Positions 1-11,787 of a stretch of DNA of 64,000 bases are shown one piece after another. The position numbers and the translations under genes were made by a program. The DNA is from Oikopleura dioica. Lineage: Eukaryota; Chordata; Appendicularia; Copelata; Oikopleuridae. The DNA is taken from positions 11,599,001 through 11,663,000 of the forward strand of contig OU015567.1 of the NCBI GenBank assembly GCA_907165135.1, given 5' to 3'. Positions within the stretch are counted from its first letter, which is position 1; each line of letters begins with the position of its first letter. Under the pieces are notes generated by a model that had not been told where the DNA came from, ran no database searches, and worked only from the letters and a program-made list of their open reading frames with translations.

Positions 1-603
1 ATCTGATGATACTTTTAGCCAAGAAAAAGAAGCTTCAGGTGATCAAAAAGCTCTACGCCGAAGCAAAGCAAGAGCAACGGAAAGCCAAGCTAGAATCGGA
101 AGAGAAAAAGAACAAAATCAAGAACATGCTGAATCTTCAGAGCGAACGAAAAATCAGGACCAAGGAGATTTTCAAGACGATTCTTGAAACAGATAAAGAA
201 ATTGAAGCGTCAAAGAAGGGCAAGGAAGACACGGAGGAAAAATTACGGGAGGCAGAGGAAGATTTCGACATTGTAGCAAAGCGGTACAAGCAGATCTCTT
301 ACGAGTATCATTCTGTCGCCAGCAAGAAAGATATTGGCCAAGAAAATGAAAGTGCAGGTAACGAAAATTTGCTTTCAACTCTATTCTAACGTTATTTTAG
401 GCTATGGAACCTGCCAACAGTGCATGGAAAAGTACAGCGATGCTCGGCCTCGAAATAAATGTGTCATCCAACCATGCGGCCATGTTTTATGCCGAAGATG
501 CCTTGATGAAGCAATCAACGAGAGCGAATGTTATAATCGAGGGCATTGTCCTCGATGTGATTGCCATTTTTACCGCGGAGAAATCATCACGATCTACGAA
601 TAG
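1..603 (+). CDS. Coiled-coil RING-finger protein, 3' end only
   Basis: Last two exons of a gene that enters from the left edge. The first visible exon is open to the window edge, so the ATG at position 6 is probably internal. It encodes a strongly charged Lys/Glu helix typical of a coiled coil (about 115 residues). A 43-bp GT-AG intron (358-400) leads to a C-terminal RING: C-x2-C (CQQC), C-x-H-x2-C-x2-C (CGHVLCRRC) and a final C-x2-C (CPRC), stopping at 601-603. A coiled coil with a terminal C3HC4 RING suggests an E3 ubiquitin ligase; the RING is clear, substrate and orthologue are not. Joined across the intron the frame is continuous. Confidence 0.75.
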
Positions 604-884
604 CCGTTTTCTTTCTGATCAAATTGAAACTGGAACATTGAAACTGTCGTTAATCGAGTGACAATCAAGACAAATTATGAGTGAGATATCTCACTCCGAT
701 ATATCGGAAACTGTTTCATAATTTGCAGGAACCACCGGCGCTAAATAAACATGAACTCTGGTTGAAACTACCAAAAATGCAAATAACTAGACCAAATCCT
801 CATAAATATCTGAATCACTGGCCACACAACAAACAAAGATTAGGGACTACATAGCTAGAATCTACCCTCAAAGATCAAATTATC

Positions 885-3792
885 ATGTTTTGGCTTTTTC
901 TTCAAGTCTCACTCGCCTTTGCCAGTGCGAGTAAGACGCAGTATCTTGTCGAAAGAATCAGTGAGCATGAGGTTGATCAGGCCAAATACAACCCGTTTGG
1001 TAAGAAGAAGAGTGGATACAGAGATATTTTCGATAGTGAAGGAATCATAGAAGAGTTAGCAAGGTTTGATGAAATCGGAATCATGAATGATAGAGCAGAT
1101 CAGTGGAAATGTGGGTTAGAAGATGGATGGGAAGACAGGAATAGTGATTTAATCATAAAATTTTAAATAATATTGATGAAAAAGGTGAGATCGTTGAAAA
1201 TCATAGACCTAAGAATTAACGCCTGGTACCAGTACGCCGATAGAATCAAGAACAACCACACTCTCTGGGATGGATATACTTTGGCTCTTCTCAAGAATGC
1301 CGATTTCAACAAAGACAGATGTATAAACGCTCTGAGAGCCTTTGACGATGATCTCCGAGGAGATGACTGGCTTAATGGAGCCCTGAACCCAGCTAAGATC
1401 ATGTGCTCATCTTGGGGCTACAAAGGCGGCGAATTGAATCAGCCACAAAATTTCATCAAAAAGTTTTCCACTGAACCTATCAGCACCTTCCCAGCAAAAA
1501 CAACACAGTGTTATTTTGCTCAACGTTTTGATGATAATGGAGACCTAGTTTACTCTGGTCAATACGCTCATGAAGCGACTTTTGGCGCTGTTGAAGCTCT
1601 AAGAAACATCGTTGCCAAAGGAGCAAGAGATTTTATTGAGTGTAGCAACGAATGTATAGAAAAAGGACTCGAGCATGGTTTCAACGAAACATCAGATGAA
1701 GTTAACAACTGCCCTACGACAAACTGTGGCTTGAAATTCACCACGGGCAAGATTGGTCTCTGCTACCCAGCGCAATGCACTCCTCTTGAAATTCTCCTTG
1801 CAAGAAGAAATATCCCCGCCGAAAAGTTTCCTGAGCTTCTTATGACCAACCAGGGAAATTTCAATGAGAACATGTTTTTCATGGAAGAAGAAAAGCCGTG
1901 GGTGCAACGGGCTTCGGATGTCGCTTGGGTTAATCTCAATACTGGAATAACAAGGATAACAAAATACGTTGAACCGATTTACAGAGTAACTCAGGCAATT
2001 AGAATCGAGAATTTCTTTGGCAAAAATATAATTTTTAGGGAGGATTGATTGGAGCCTCAGTTGTCTTGGGAATCTATGGACTGATGCTCCTTTGTGTAAG
2101 TTATTTCCCGAAGAGTGACTTCCAAATACTCGCTGCCTTCCACCTCCCGACGCATTATCAATCGATGGTCAGTACTTTTCGACCTGCCAAAGCTATTCAA
2201 TGCATCGACGGAATTCGCGTTCTGTCTATCTGGTGGGTACTCATGGGACACATCATGTCACAGACGTGGAGCCTCCAAGACAATCTAGCTGAAGTTTCCT
2301 TGCGACTAAGAGATAGTAATTTTCTAATAGCTATAGTGAACGCATTACCTTCTGTTGATTCGTTTTTTCTGATGGGCGGCTTGCTTGTGTCCTACATTGG
2401 GACTGATAAGGTTGGTTTGAATATCATCTGATTTTATATTATTTAAGATCATCAAAACATCGAAAAGACCACTCGGCTTCATCGTCACCTTCTTCTTTAA
2501 TATTCTCAACAGATGGATGCGTCTTGTCCCCGTTATTCTCTTAGGAATCTGGTTACAAACATCAATCTTTCCGCTGTTTGGACAAGGAATAGGACAAACT
2601 ACTAGTAACATCATGGGTTCAGCTTGTCTACGTCTCAACATGTTTGCAAAAACGATATTCTTCGTGATGAACTTCTTTGTTGAGGGTTCGAGTTGTCTCG
2701 GACATGTTTGGTACTTAGGTTGCGAGTTTTGGTATAGTGCTATTTTTCCCATCAACGCGGCACTTTATGGGGTCCACAAGGCTCTAGGAATCACATTTAC
2801 TGTGCTACTGAGCTGTTTTAGCATTGGATGGGATTGGTACCAATCTGCAATAATAAATGCAACTCCTTATCAGCAACTGCGACTTTCTTACTCGTATTTC
2901 CTGGATAAATATTTTTTTTCTAAATAATAATTTAGAATTGACACAAATACAATGGCCAATGATGTTTACACTCGCCCCTGGGCTCGTTATCATTCTTACG
3001 GCGTTGGAATTCTCTTTGGATGGCTTATTCTTTCAGAGAGAAAAGGAAATGGTTTCAAAAAATTCGTCAAAAATAACAAAATAGTTGGGTATATGACTGT
3101 TTTCGCTCTCTGGTGTGTGTCATTCTTTTTTCTCTACTTCACTATCTACTTTTCGACAATGTGCTTTCAAGTCGATTTTGTGGGGATTTGGGAGAATCGA
3201 GTTGACTTGTATTACGATGACAGTGATAAATGGGACTTTATTTGGGGCTGCTCCTCAACAAATCAAGGTTCCGCTGCCTGGAATGGTTTTCACAGAGCCG
3301 TCTGGGCATTTGGACTTGGGTTGTTGATTTTTCTTTGCGACTCTGGGTTCGGATTTATGATTAACTCCATCTTAGCCCACACCGTAAGTCGCCTCGATCC
3401 ATCAAAAAGGAAAGATAAAATTTCAGGGCTGGATTATTTTTGCGAAGACATCGTTTGCTTTCTACATTGTTCACTACAGTCTAATCGTCATCTATCAGCA
3501 ATCTCTCACAATGATGGTTAATGTTGATGAGTACTGGGTTACATGGACCTTCTTACATCTCATGACTCTAACGACTGCAGTTGCTGTATTGATTTACATA
3601 ACGTTCGAAGTACCAATGGCAAAACTTTGGGGGATCGCATTTGGTTTCTTGCAAAGGCTAACTGCTCCGCCACGAAACGCAAAGACCGAAAGCTACAAGG
3701 ATGATTCTATTGAAGAAAGCCCTCCAAGTTATCATTCAGAAGAAAGAGACGAAGAACTCGAGTTATCAATGCAAAAAGCTGAGAAAATTTGA
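885..3792 (+). CDS. NRF-6-like multi-pass membrane acyltransferase
   Basis: Six exons (885-1110, 1207-1985, 2039-2410, 2448-2893, 2936-3383, 3427-3792) give 878 residues, all joined by GT-AG introns of 37-96 bp. An N-terminal signal peptide (about residues 1-16) precedes a Cys-containing extracellular region of the kind found in 'nose resistant to fluoxetine' proteins. A multi-pass acyltransferase-3 domain follows, carrying the family hallmark around IRVLSIWWVLMGH with its conserved His, several hydrophobic spans and a motif before the last helices (VYTRPWARYHSYGVGILFG). The C-terminus is a cytosolic acidic tail. Family members move acyl groups or lipids at membranes; the substrate here is unknown. 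The first join was chosen because it is the GT-AG solution that removes two in-frame stops and keeps phase. Confidence 0.85.
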
Positions 3793-3881
3793 ACACTTCA
3801 TTCCTGATTACACAATAATATATTGACTCCTAGATATTTTTCTCTTTTATTAAATTAACTATCTACGCACGGCCAAATGAG

Positions 3882-4360
3882 CTACAATAGTCCACAGGAA
3901 AACCTAAAGTAGAAAATATCACTTCGCCCTTGATATTCGATCGTACCTTTTTGAAGGGGAACCTGGTCGATCTGATAGTAGGTGTTGTACTGCTTCACCG
4001 GGACGTCGATAAAACAAGGAAATTCTGATGAGCTTCCAGTGTATTTTAGTTGGCAGACATGCTAGTAACACTTTAACAAACGCTTCCTTTTGCTTCAAAC
4101 CTGATATGGGTATTCTCCTGCAACTTCATCTAAGGGTGGGTTGCATTCAATCTTGTTAATTGACGGATAGCACTGGAAACCGCCTTCTGGCACGAAAGAA
4201 GTGCCAATAATCGCATTCGAGAAAATCTTTTCCATTCCATTTTCCCATTCAGCGTTCCATAATCGCGGACATTGCTTTACTTATACAGGATTACAAAATC
4301 TAATCTTAGAATTACCGGTAATGCAAGCGCAAAACTAAGGAAACAGCTCACTATTTTCAT
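3882..4360 (-). CDS. Small secreted cysteine-rich protein
   Basis: Three exons on the minus strand (4360-4316, 4274-4101, 4061-3882), introns of 41 and 39 bp with GT-AG ends, total 399 nt = 132 residues. The first exon is a clean signal peptide (MKIVSCFLSFALALP). The mature part has six cysteines spread over about 115 residues and ends FSCGLL-stop. No family was recognised; size and Cys pattern would suit a small secreted binding protein, but this is not evidence of function. It lies about 300 bp downstream of ATG2 on the same strand and is convergent with the acyltransferase gene, leaving only 89 bp between the two stop codons. Each exon is too short to stand out as a long ORF, so the call rests on signal peptide, splice sites and phase. 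Confidence 0.68.
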
Positions 4361-4661
4361 CCTCTTTCTCTACTCAAACAATGGCCCAAGATATTTTCTC
4401 ACACTAGACCTACCAGTGCTAATCTTCAATGATGGATAGCACAGGTCAAGGGCAGCTTGCTAATCTAACATACGTTCTTGTTCAAACTGCCCTGCTCTTG
4501 TAAATACACAACGGCGAACTTTGAATTTGAATTGAGTTGAATTTCAGAATTCTTGAAGAATGGTAAGATCAATATAAATCGAACAGAAGAAAATACAGAA
4601 TAAATACTTTATCCTCAGTATTTATACTTATCCAGGTCATCTTGCATGGCTAGAAAGAAAA
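4361..4661. other. Spacer between ATG2 and the small secreted gene
   Basis: About 300 bp, AT-rich. It holds the ATG2 3' end and the promoter side of the secreted gene. No coding potential, repeat or RNA gene recognised. Confidence 0.5.
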
Positions 4662-7600
4662 TCAAGGTTTAAAAGCACTTTCAGAACTACCTTTTGGCTT
4701 TATTGTATTTCTAGCACCATCTAAAGCATTTTTCGAAGCCTTTGCAGCGAGAACTACAGGTTTAACAAGCGTTGCCGGAACAGAGCTAACCGCAGATCCA
4801 ACAGCGCCTGCGAAGCCTCTCTGTTGCCATCCATCGCCTATGTTTTTCCCAACTTCCTTGTATTGCTGCTTGAGTCCCTAAACGTTTGGTTAAAATCAAG
4901 GCGTTAATATCGTTCTTACATCATGAACAACACCGTATGCGTTCGAAATTCCTTCCCTCAGGTCTGTAGGCTTCCTTCTCTGATCTTTCGGACTTTGGAT
5001 GTTATTTGAAGAAACCTAAAGACGTTGAAATTGAGCGTCTCTCACTATTCTTACGAAGTCATGTGTAAACGAAGCGGTAAAGTCGATCCAGTCGAAGAAT
5101 TTAGAAGAAAGTTCAAGTGCCGCGACAGCTGTAGAATTCGAAAAGGCAGAAGCACCCCGTCTCACACCCCGTAGAACTCGACCGTCGCGTTTGTAAGCTT
5201 CCACGGGAGCATTGAAGAGCTCAACAAAGCCAGATACTTCGATGAATTTCATAATCTAGTCATAGAATTTTTTGACTTACAAAGCTGGCGAACTGAATGA
5301 AGAGGTCCAACGCCTCCTAAGATCTTTGGAATCTGATTTCGCTTGATGTCGTTGCCCCAGTCGGTCAGAATATTCGTCAGAAGTCGTTCCTGGCCGAGAA
5401 CTCTTAAAATCAAAGATCAGTACATTGCAAAAATGCAGATTTCAAACCCATTTCGATTGAGATATCTCTTCAGAGTCACTTGGCTGCAGTTCAACTGCCC
5501 CAAACCAATTAACAGGCCCAGAATCGTTCCATATTCACTTGTTTCAACTCTTTTCCCCTAGAAATACATATTGAAAGAGGTTTGGAGGAATATTTTCAAA
5601 CCTGATAGTCGATTCGAATGCTCAAATCAGGAGAAAAGTTCACTTCTTTAAAGAAAATCTCCGGTTTTGCTTCAAAAGGCACTTCTGGACAATCCTCCTG
5701 GGCTGGAGGTGAGTCGCGAGGTAGCATCATTTCTTCTTGCATCGAAAATTGAGACAGTTCGTTGAAAAATTTGTACAGGTGAACTGCTGTATCCTGATCC
5801 AGGTTTATCTTTAGTGGCTGGATTGACACGCGGACTTTTGCATCTTGCGAGACAGAGTCATTTTGTTGCTCAGGATTCAGAAGAAGGAATTTAACGACGA
5901 TTGAAGGGTTCATGTTTGGATCGTAAAGATGTCTGTCTCGACTCAGGAGCTTGTTGAATTGAGATGTAGCCACATAATCGACGATTTCAAGCTCTTCGAT
6001 CGTTGCAGCCAATCTTTGTCGATAAAGTTTGTCTGGGAAAGATGATTATGAGAAATCTGAACATATTTTCTTACCTTCAAAGACATCGTGTCTCAATTTG
6101 AATTTCTTGACCATCAACTGGACCATCGTCTTCTTTTCTCTGGCCGAGTATATCTTTGGAACATGAATTTGATGCATCGTTCTGTCCATTCTCGTGAAGT
6201 CGCCTGACTGAAGAGTGATCGGGAAATCAGATCCTGCGAACATTTGCCAGGTGATGTTCAGTTCGCCGATACGGAATGTACTTGCTGGGGTTGGCATGTC
6301 TTTCGGGGGACCGAGCAAGTCTTTCCGCTCGTGTGGAACGCGGAAGAAGTTTTCTTTGATCTAATAAACATTACACACTAATTTTGAAAGAATAAAACGT
6401 ACCTTAAATTCGTCAAAGTACCGAATCGACGGCTTTGACTTGTTCTTTAAGAAACCAATTCCAGGTTCAGCTTCCAAATCAACAAAATCGTCAAAGTCCT
6501 CGTCATTCAACTCGACTGAATCTTCCATTTCCTTGTGAGTCCGCAATGCTGAAGTCCTTGATTTCGTGTCCACTAAGAAATCATCGTCTTCAAGCGCGTC
6601 GAGAAGATCGTTTTGAAACTCTGCTTTGACGAGAGGAGTTGATGACGTCATCGACGATGTCGGGGTTGATACTGGTCCCGGATCAGAAGTTCTCGGAGTA
6701 GAAGGAGTATCTGATGTTCGTCTGGAGCGGTTTTGAATGACCGAGCTCGTCGAATTGGAAGTATCGCCAGAAGAAGACTCGAAATCTGGCTTGAAGTCAC
6801 CCTCCTCAGCGACATACTGAATCAGCCTATTCAAGTAAGTGAAACTGTCGGCGCAAGTTTCCAGCGAAATATCTCCCCGAAGAGAAACATCAGACTTAAC
6901 AGCAGCTTCCGGATCGATTCTCACGGATATTTCAAGCAGCTTTGCGACCAGGAGCTTGGAGTAACTGAAGACCATAAATTATAAAAATATTCTAACATAT
7001 CGAATTTCTTCTAGCACTTTAATAATCACCGTTTACTCATGGGGAGTGCACTAGGGCAGGAGTTCAGTGATAAGTTTCTGATCTACAATCGCACTATGTC
7101 CCCTTAATCGATTGGAGGATAATCCCTGGCAATAGTCAACTGTACTTATGTCAGTTTCATGCCCTCCATACAGGCAAAATGACGACAAAAATTAAATGAA
7201 AGAAAAATATTAACGGGCCGAAAGAAGGGTTACGACTGACAGACCATTAATCTTAGCTTAAACCTACTTTAGTCAGTGTTTCAGTTCTCTTACCAGTCGT
7301 TCTTGAGATCGATGTTTCGATGAGATTCTCCGAGCTGTCTCCTTGTCATGTGAACCGCGATATACTCTCCGATCATGCTCAACAGGACCTTGTTCGAATT
7401 GGGTCGGAGAACTGTGGAAAGCGTGAAGTTATCTATCGACAGTATTGCACATTCAGATGTGTAGAGTGGCCGATAATCGAGGAAGATATCCTTGAGAGAG
7501 ACGTGAAGAGAGGTGATGTACGCAGGCGGTTCGTATCCCACTGGTAGCTCTTCTTGAACATTGAAAAGAATAGCAAGATGTTCCCACGGTGCTTGGCCAG

Positions 7601-10600
7601 GTTTAACCATTCGATACCTAACGGTTGTATTTGACAATCCAACAGCAACGGTATAATGAGCAAGACTTCTCGAGTCTTCTTCATTTTCCAATTTCAGCGA
7701 GACTTTGAGCATCGGATCCAGCTCTATCTCGCTCTTTCGCGGCCGATGAAAGTATCCAGCGCTCTCTTCGAACTTCGGATACACCCAGCAGGTAAATTCT
7801 GCGCATTGATCTGGTCGATGTTTTATTGAAAGAGTCTGGGCGGAAATGTAGATGTAGTCGGCGACGCCTGATAGATATTTTCCTGCGAAGATCAATTTGA
7901 AGTCAGAAATATCAATCAGAATTTCAGGCCCGGGAGAGTTATTTGTTTGTCTGCAATTGAGCACTACTTCACCTTCTTCTATATCTAGTTCGATTGCTAT
8001 GGGAGTGGGTTGAGAAGATCCAGGCAGCGGAGTTCCCTTTTTAGCTCTATGTACAGGTGGTAGCTCGCTATCGTCTTCGTCATTGTCCAAATCGAAGAAA
8101 ACCTGTTTCGGTGCGTGAACTTCTACCGGAGAAGCAACTGTTACCGGCTTCCACATGGCCAAATCCCAGGCAAGTCGATTGAATAGTTTTTCATAGAACT
8201 TGTTCGACAAGAGATCGATCCGAACTTTTGGAAATGTGAGCTTTACGAAAGTAAGCGAAGAGTCGTAAAGATTGCGACGGAACTTTTCGAGCTCAATGGC
8301 ATCTGCTGGCGCTTCGACGGATTGACGGTAAGTTTCGTCGCCATAGGAGGTTCTTTGGGAAGAGAAAGGCGTTTGTGGCGTAGACTGGGCGTACTGATGG
8401 AAGGACGAGTACATTGAATGGGCAATTTTAGAAGCGACGGGCTTCGTTTCTACCAGAATACTTGGAAAAACTATCGTTCGTCCATCGTCATTTGACGATA
8501 TTTGAATACAAGGAGGCGTTGATAAGTCCCACTCGTCGTTGAGAAAGAAAAGCTGGACATCTTTTATGGATAGGTTGACTGAATTGGCTTTGGAGATCGA
8601 GACTGTGAGTGAATGTAGATCGACCTTGAGAATTTCATCTCGAACGCGTCGCTGGTACCACGGCGCTCGATGAAGCTCATCTCGACGATCGGGAATTGGA
8701 ATGCGCAGTTTTAGGGATAGGTCTTGAGCAGAAACGTTGATTTCCATGCTAAGCTTCCTCTGGTCGGGGCGGGATAGGTCTGCAATAAGAGAATCGTGCG
8801 ATTGTGGATCTCTACGACGGCCGGACTTTGGAGGCTGATAGGAAAGTACTCTTGAAATTCTGTCGATAATTGACGGATCGAACTCAAAATCAGCTCGGCC
8901 GAGCTCAAGCCTCAGGCTCGACCGTGATCTCGTTTGGGAAATGTTCACTCGAACGCAGTAGCCATATTCGGGCAGTGATTCAAGAAGGGACTTTTGCATA
9001 TCTTGACGAAACTTGAGAATGGGAATCTGAAGGCCTTCTTTTTGCTGGTCGGGGGCGAGAACTGAGCCATTGTAGAGATGCTCCCAGATCCAAAGTTGAC
9101 CCATTTGAGCGTGTAGTTGCAGAGCTTCGCGTTGATAGCCAGTAAGGCCGCTTTGTTGCACAGAACCAGAAAGAGGAAAGGCAAAAATGGTCAAACGATC
9201 GGATTTAGACATGTTGTGAATTTCACTGGCGATGTCGGCCATCGATCGATTCACTAGCCCAAAGCTTTGTAATTCACGCATCTTCTCAAAGTGATCTTGC
9301 GCCATTTCGCGCATAGTATAGTCACTCACTGGATCGTTGTGCAGAACAGTAATGGAAAGGGAGGATACCTTGAATGAATATTGATATCCTCCGTAATTCG
9401 GATCCACTTGGTTTGCTAAGAAGTTATTTCTCCTCCCACCCGAAGCTGTGGACGAACCAGATTGAGTCATTTGCGAAGACCCCATCGACGGTGCAACAGA
9501 AGTAGCTCCAGAGCCATACATTGAGTAGAACTGCGGCTCCTGGCTTCCAGGCTGGAAGTGCATGGGCTTTTCTTCTTCATCTGTATCGCTATTCTGATCG
9601 ACGTCTTCGAAAACTTGCTCTTCGATTTTTCCGAATTCGTCGTAGTGAATCGGTCGCGATTGATGAGCGCTCTGCGATTTAGGAGCGTTTGTTGGCTGCG
9701 TTAGTTCGTTGATAAGATCCATTATTGAATGCACTTGAGATGGAGAGACGAAGAAGCAAAAGGGTTGGAAATTCGCGTCGAGCCAGAGCTTCGGAGCATT
9801 GACCCCTGTGCGCGGTTGAATTCGCACGCGAACTTCTTGCGTTCCCATAATTTCTCCGATAAGTGCGAAAGGATCTGCCAATGCTTCCATTGGATCGCCC
9901 GAATCGCAAGATTTATAAGAACCGGGGCTGGAGGGCGGCGATTCTGGGGCAGGACTTCTCCCTTTCTGCGAAGAATGGTCGCTCTCCGACGCTGAATCGC
10001 CGGGCTTCTTTTTATCATGCCAAAACGTCGCTCCGGAAAGAGAAACCTTCTTCATATAAATACTCGTTTTTCCTTCTTCTTCAAGCGAATTGTCTTTTCC
10101 ATCATTTTGTTCATCCGAGTACTCAATTTTTTTGATTCTGATTTCCATCCTCGTCAGATTCTCTTCCTTTCCTCTTTCTACTCGCAACACAGTGTCAAAC
10201 AGGCACACTTTTACCCTCGCCAAGATATTTTCAATATACTGAGCGAGGGAATCAAGCCCTTCTGTTTCTTCTTCAGTGTCTTGAACGACCTTTTCTGCGA
10301 TTTCAATCGAAGTCGTCATCGTGCACGCCGTTTGAAAGAGACTCTCGCACATTCCCTGCATCGTTGGTACTTCCTCAGCCATTTGGATGGTCAACTCGAG
10401 TCCGCGGAGGGTTAAAGTACAGGATTCTTTCATCAAGTTGCTCCATGGAATCTCGACTTTTATATTCCTCACAAATCCGTCGAGAACTTCTATCGGGACG
10501 CCAACGGAAGCCAGCTGATCATTGAGACTCGACAGATCAAGGTTGAGATTCGAAACTGATCCAGTTCCATTATACAGATCAACCGAGAGCTGCTCAAGTC

Positions 10601-10740
10601 TAAAAGAAGGAAATGCAAGGGGAAATGCAATAATTTCTATACCGAATGCGTTCTTGAAGAAAATCGCCGAGATAGTGCTGCAAAATGTACCGACATCCGC
10701 GCTTCTTGATGCTCTCCGGCCAAGGAAACCATTCCAACAT
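4662..10740 (-). CDS. ATG2: Autophagy lipid-transfer protein ATG2
   Basis: Ten exons: 10740-10643, 10599-7294, 6964-6403, 6360-6075, 6032-5602, 5557-5448, 5402-5281, 5236-5046, 5015-4920, 4877-4662. They sum to 5418 nt = 1805 residues, close to the roughly 1900-2080 of vertebrate ATG2A/B. ATG2 is a rod-shaped lipid-transfer protein moving phospholipids from ER to the growing autophagosome. The N-terminal chorein-type segment reads LEQLSVDLYNG after a short first exon that matches the ATG2 start (GCRYILQHYLGDF). The C-terminus has the conserved VRRGASAF and LVKPVVLAAKA segments. The start at 10740 was preferred over an in-frame-looking ATG further upstream because only it restores the family N-terminus through the first intron. 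Introns are 30-45 bp except one of 329 bp (6965-7293); all nine are GT-AG. Confidence 0.95.
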
Positions 10741-11058
10741 CTTTCAAAATACTTGTTCTTTATCAACTTCATCACGGATTTCATTTTGATCTTATGAAGA
10801 AATTTTTGACAAAACGAGAATCCATTCCTTTCTCTATCCTTCTACCATTTCTTTTTGCATGAAATTTATGTTGAATTTCTCTTTCTTCAAAACTCGATCG
10901 AGTTTTTACTTCTTCGATTTTTCGATTTTGAGTCTCATCACATGTTTTGGCCGTGGCAGACGGTTCAGACTTGCCTCATCACAGGACGGCTCAAGTAAAA
11001 AATTGAAAACTCGAGCGCGCGCGCTCATTGGCTGGCGATGGAGAGAAACGAAAAAAGC
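10741..11058. promoter_or_regulatory. Spacer upstream of ATG2
   Basis: About 320 bp between the ATG2 start and a tRNA gene. It should contain the ATG2 promoter and 5' UTR. No clear TATA box or other motif was identified. Confidence 0.35.
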
Positions 11059-11132
11059 TGCCCTCTGTGAGGCTCGAACTCACGACCTTCAGATTATGAG
11101 ACTGACGCGCTAACCAACTGCGCCAAGAAGGC
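11059..11132 (-). tRNA. tRNA-Met (CAT), elongator type
   Basis: Read on the minus strand this folds as a complete tRNA: 7-bp acceptor stem (GCCTTCT with AGAGGGC, including one wobble), D arm GCGCAGTTGGTTAGCGC, anticodon arm with CAT at 11098-11096 in a CTCATAA loop, and T arm beginning GTTCGAGCC. The sequence closely resembles metazoan elongator tRNA-Met. No intron; the CCA end is not encoded. It sits between ATG2 and a MITE. Confidence 0.95.
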
Positions 11133-11235
11133 AGGTGAAAGCTACCAAGGATGATGTTATTATAAAATACAATATAATGTATAGATTCTAGAGCAGGCTT
11201 CTTCGACTTTTGAAACACCTGGTTTAGTTTAAATT

Positions 11236-11400
11236 TACAGTGGGTTGCGCAGGTACTGCACCCTTTGTGATTGCGTCGTTGCTGCACCCTTCGCCCGCAA
11301 TTTTTCTATTGTTTCTTTCTAGACTTGCTCAAAGTGATTGCGTGACTGGTGCACCCTTTACCCGCTCTTTAGGGGTGCATTACCTGCGCAACCCACTGTA
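11236..11400. mobile_element. Tc1/mariner-type MITE with TA duplication
   Basis: A 161-bp element (11238-11398) flanked by TA on both sides. Terminal inverted repeats of about 26 bp start CAGTGGGTTGCGCAGGT and return as ACCTGCGCAACCCACTG. It encodes nothing. The CAGT start and TA duplication are typical of Tc1/mariner non-autonomous elements. The family name beyond that is not known. Confidence 0.85.
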
Positions 11401-11787
11401 CAAGATCTTATTTTACTGGTGATGCGCTATCGTTTCGATCTACTACAAAATAAGATATTATAAATGTCAGACTATGACTTGAATCTTCAATAATGATTCC
11501 GTGAATTCGTTAGTCTAAAAGAAAATTCCCCGTTGAAAGATAAAGGATCTTTCTTTGGAAGAAACTATCATAACTCTTTTTTTGAACGGGTACACTTCAT
11601 ATGATCATCCCCATAAAAAGTACGCATACCTCCCGGGACCCTCGGAATTTGCACCTAGGCGGCTTTGTACGTTAGCCAAGGGTGTGAAAGTCACAAACCT
11701 GCCCGATGCAATGATTTTCAAGCGCGCAAGAAGTAAAGAGAGCCCCTTTTATCTGGAATATAAGGAGTCCCTTAGAAAGTCCGCGAG
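11401..11787. other. Upstream region of the LRR-Ig gene
   Basis: About 390 bp between the MITE and the LRR-Ig start codon. Short open frames are present but show no recognisable domain. Probably promoter and 5' UTR. Confidence 0.35.

Noticed and set aside
9679-10018. Several overlapping frames on both strands inside the ATG2 region
   Set aside because: They are shadows of the long ATG2 exon, which has clear homology over its whole length.
10741-10784. ATG2 start at 10784 with a continuous frame into the main exon
   Set aside because: That frame gives an N-terminus unlike ATG2. The ATG at 10740, with a 43-bp intron, restores the family start and keeps phase.
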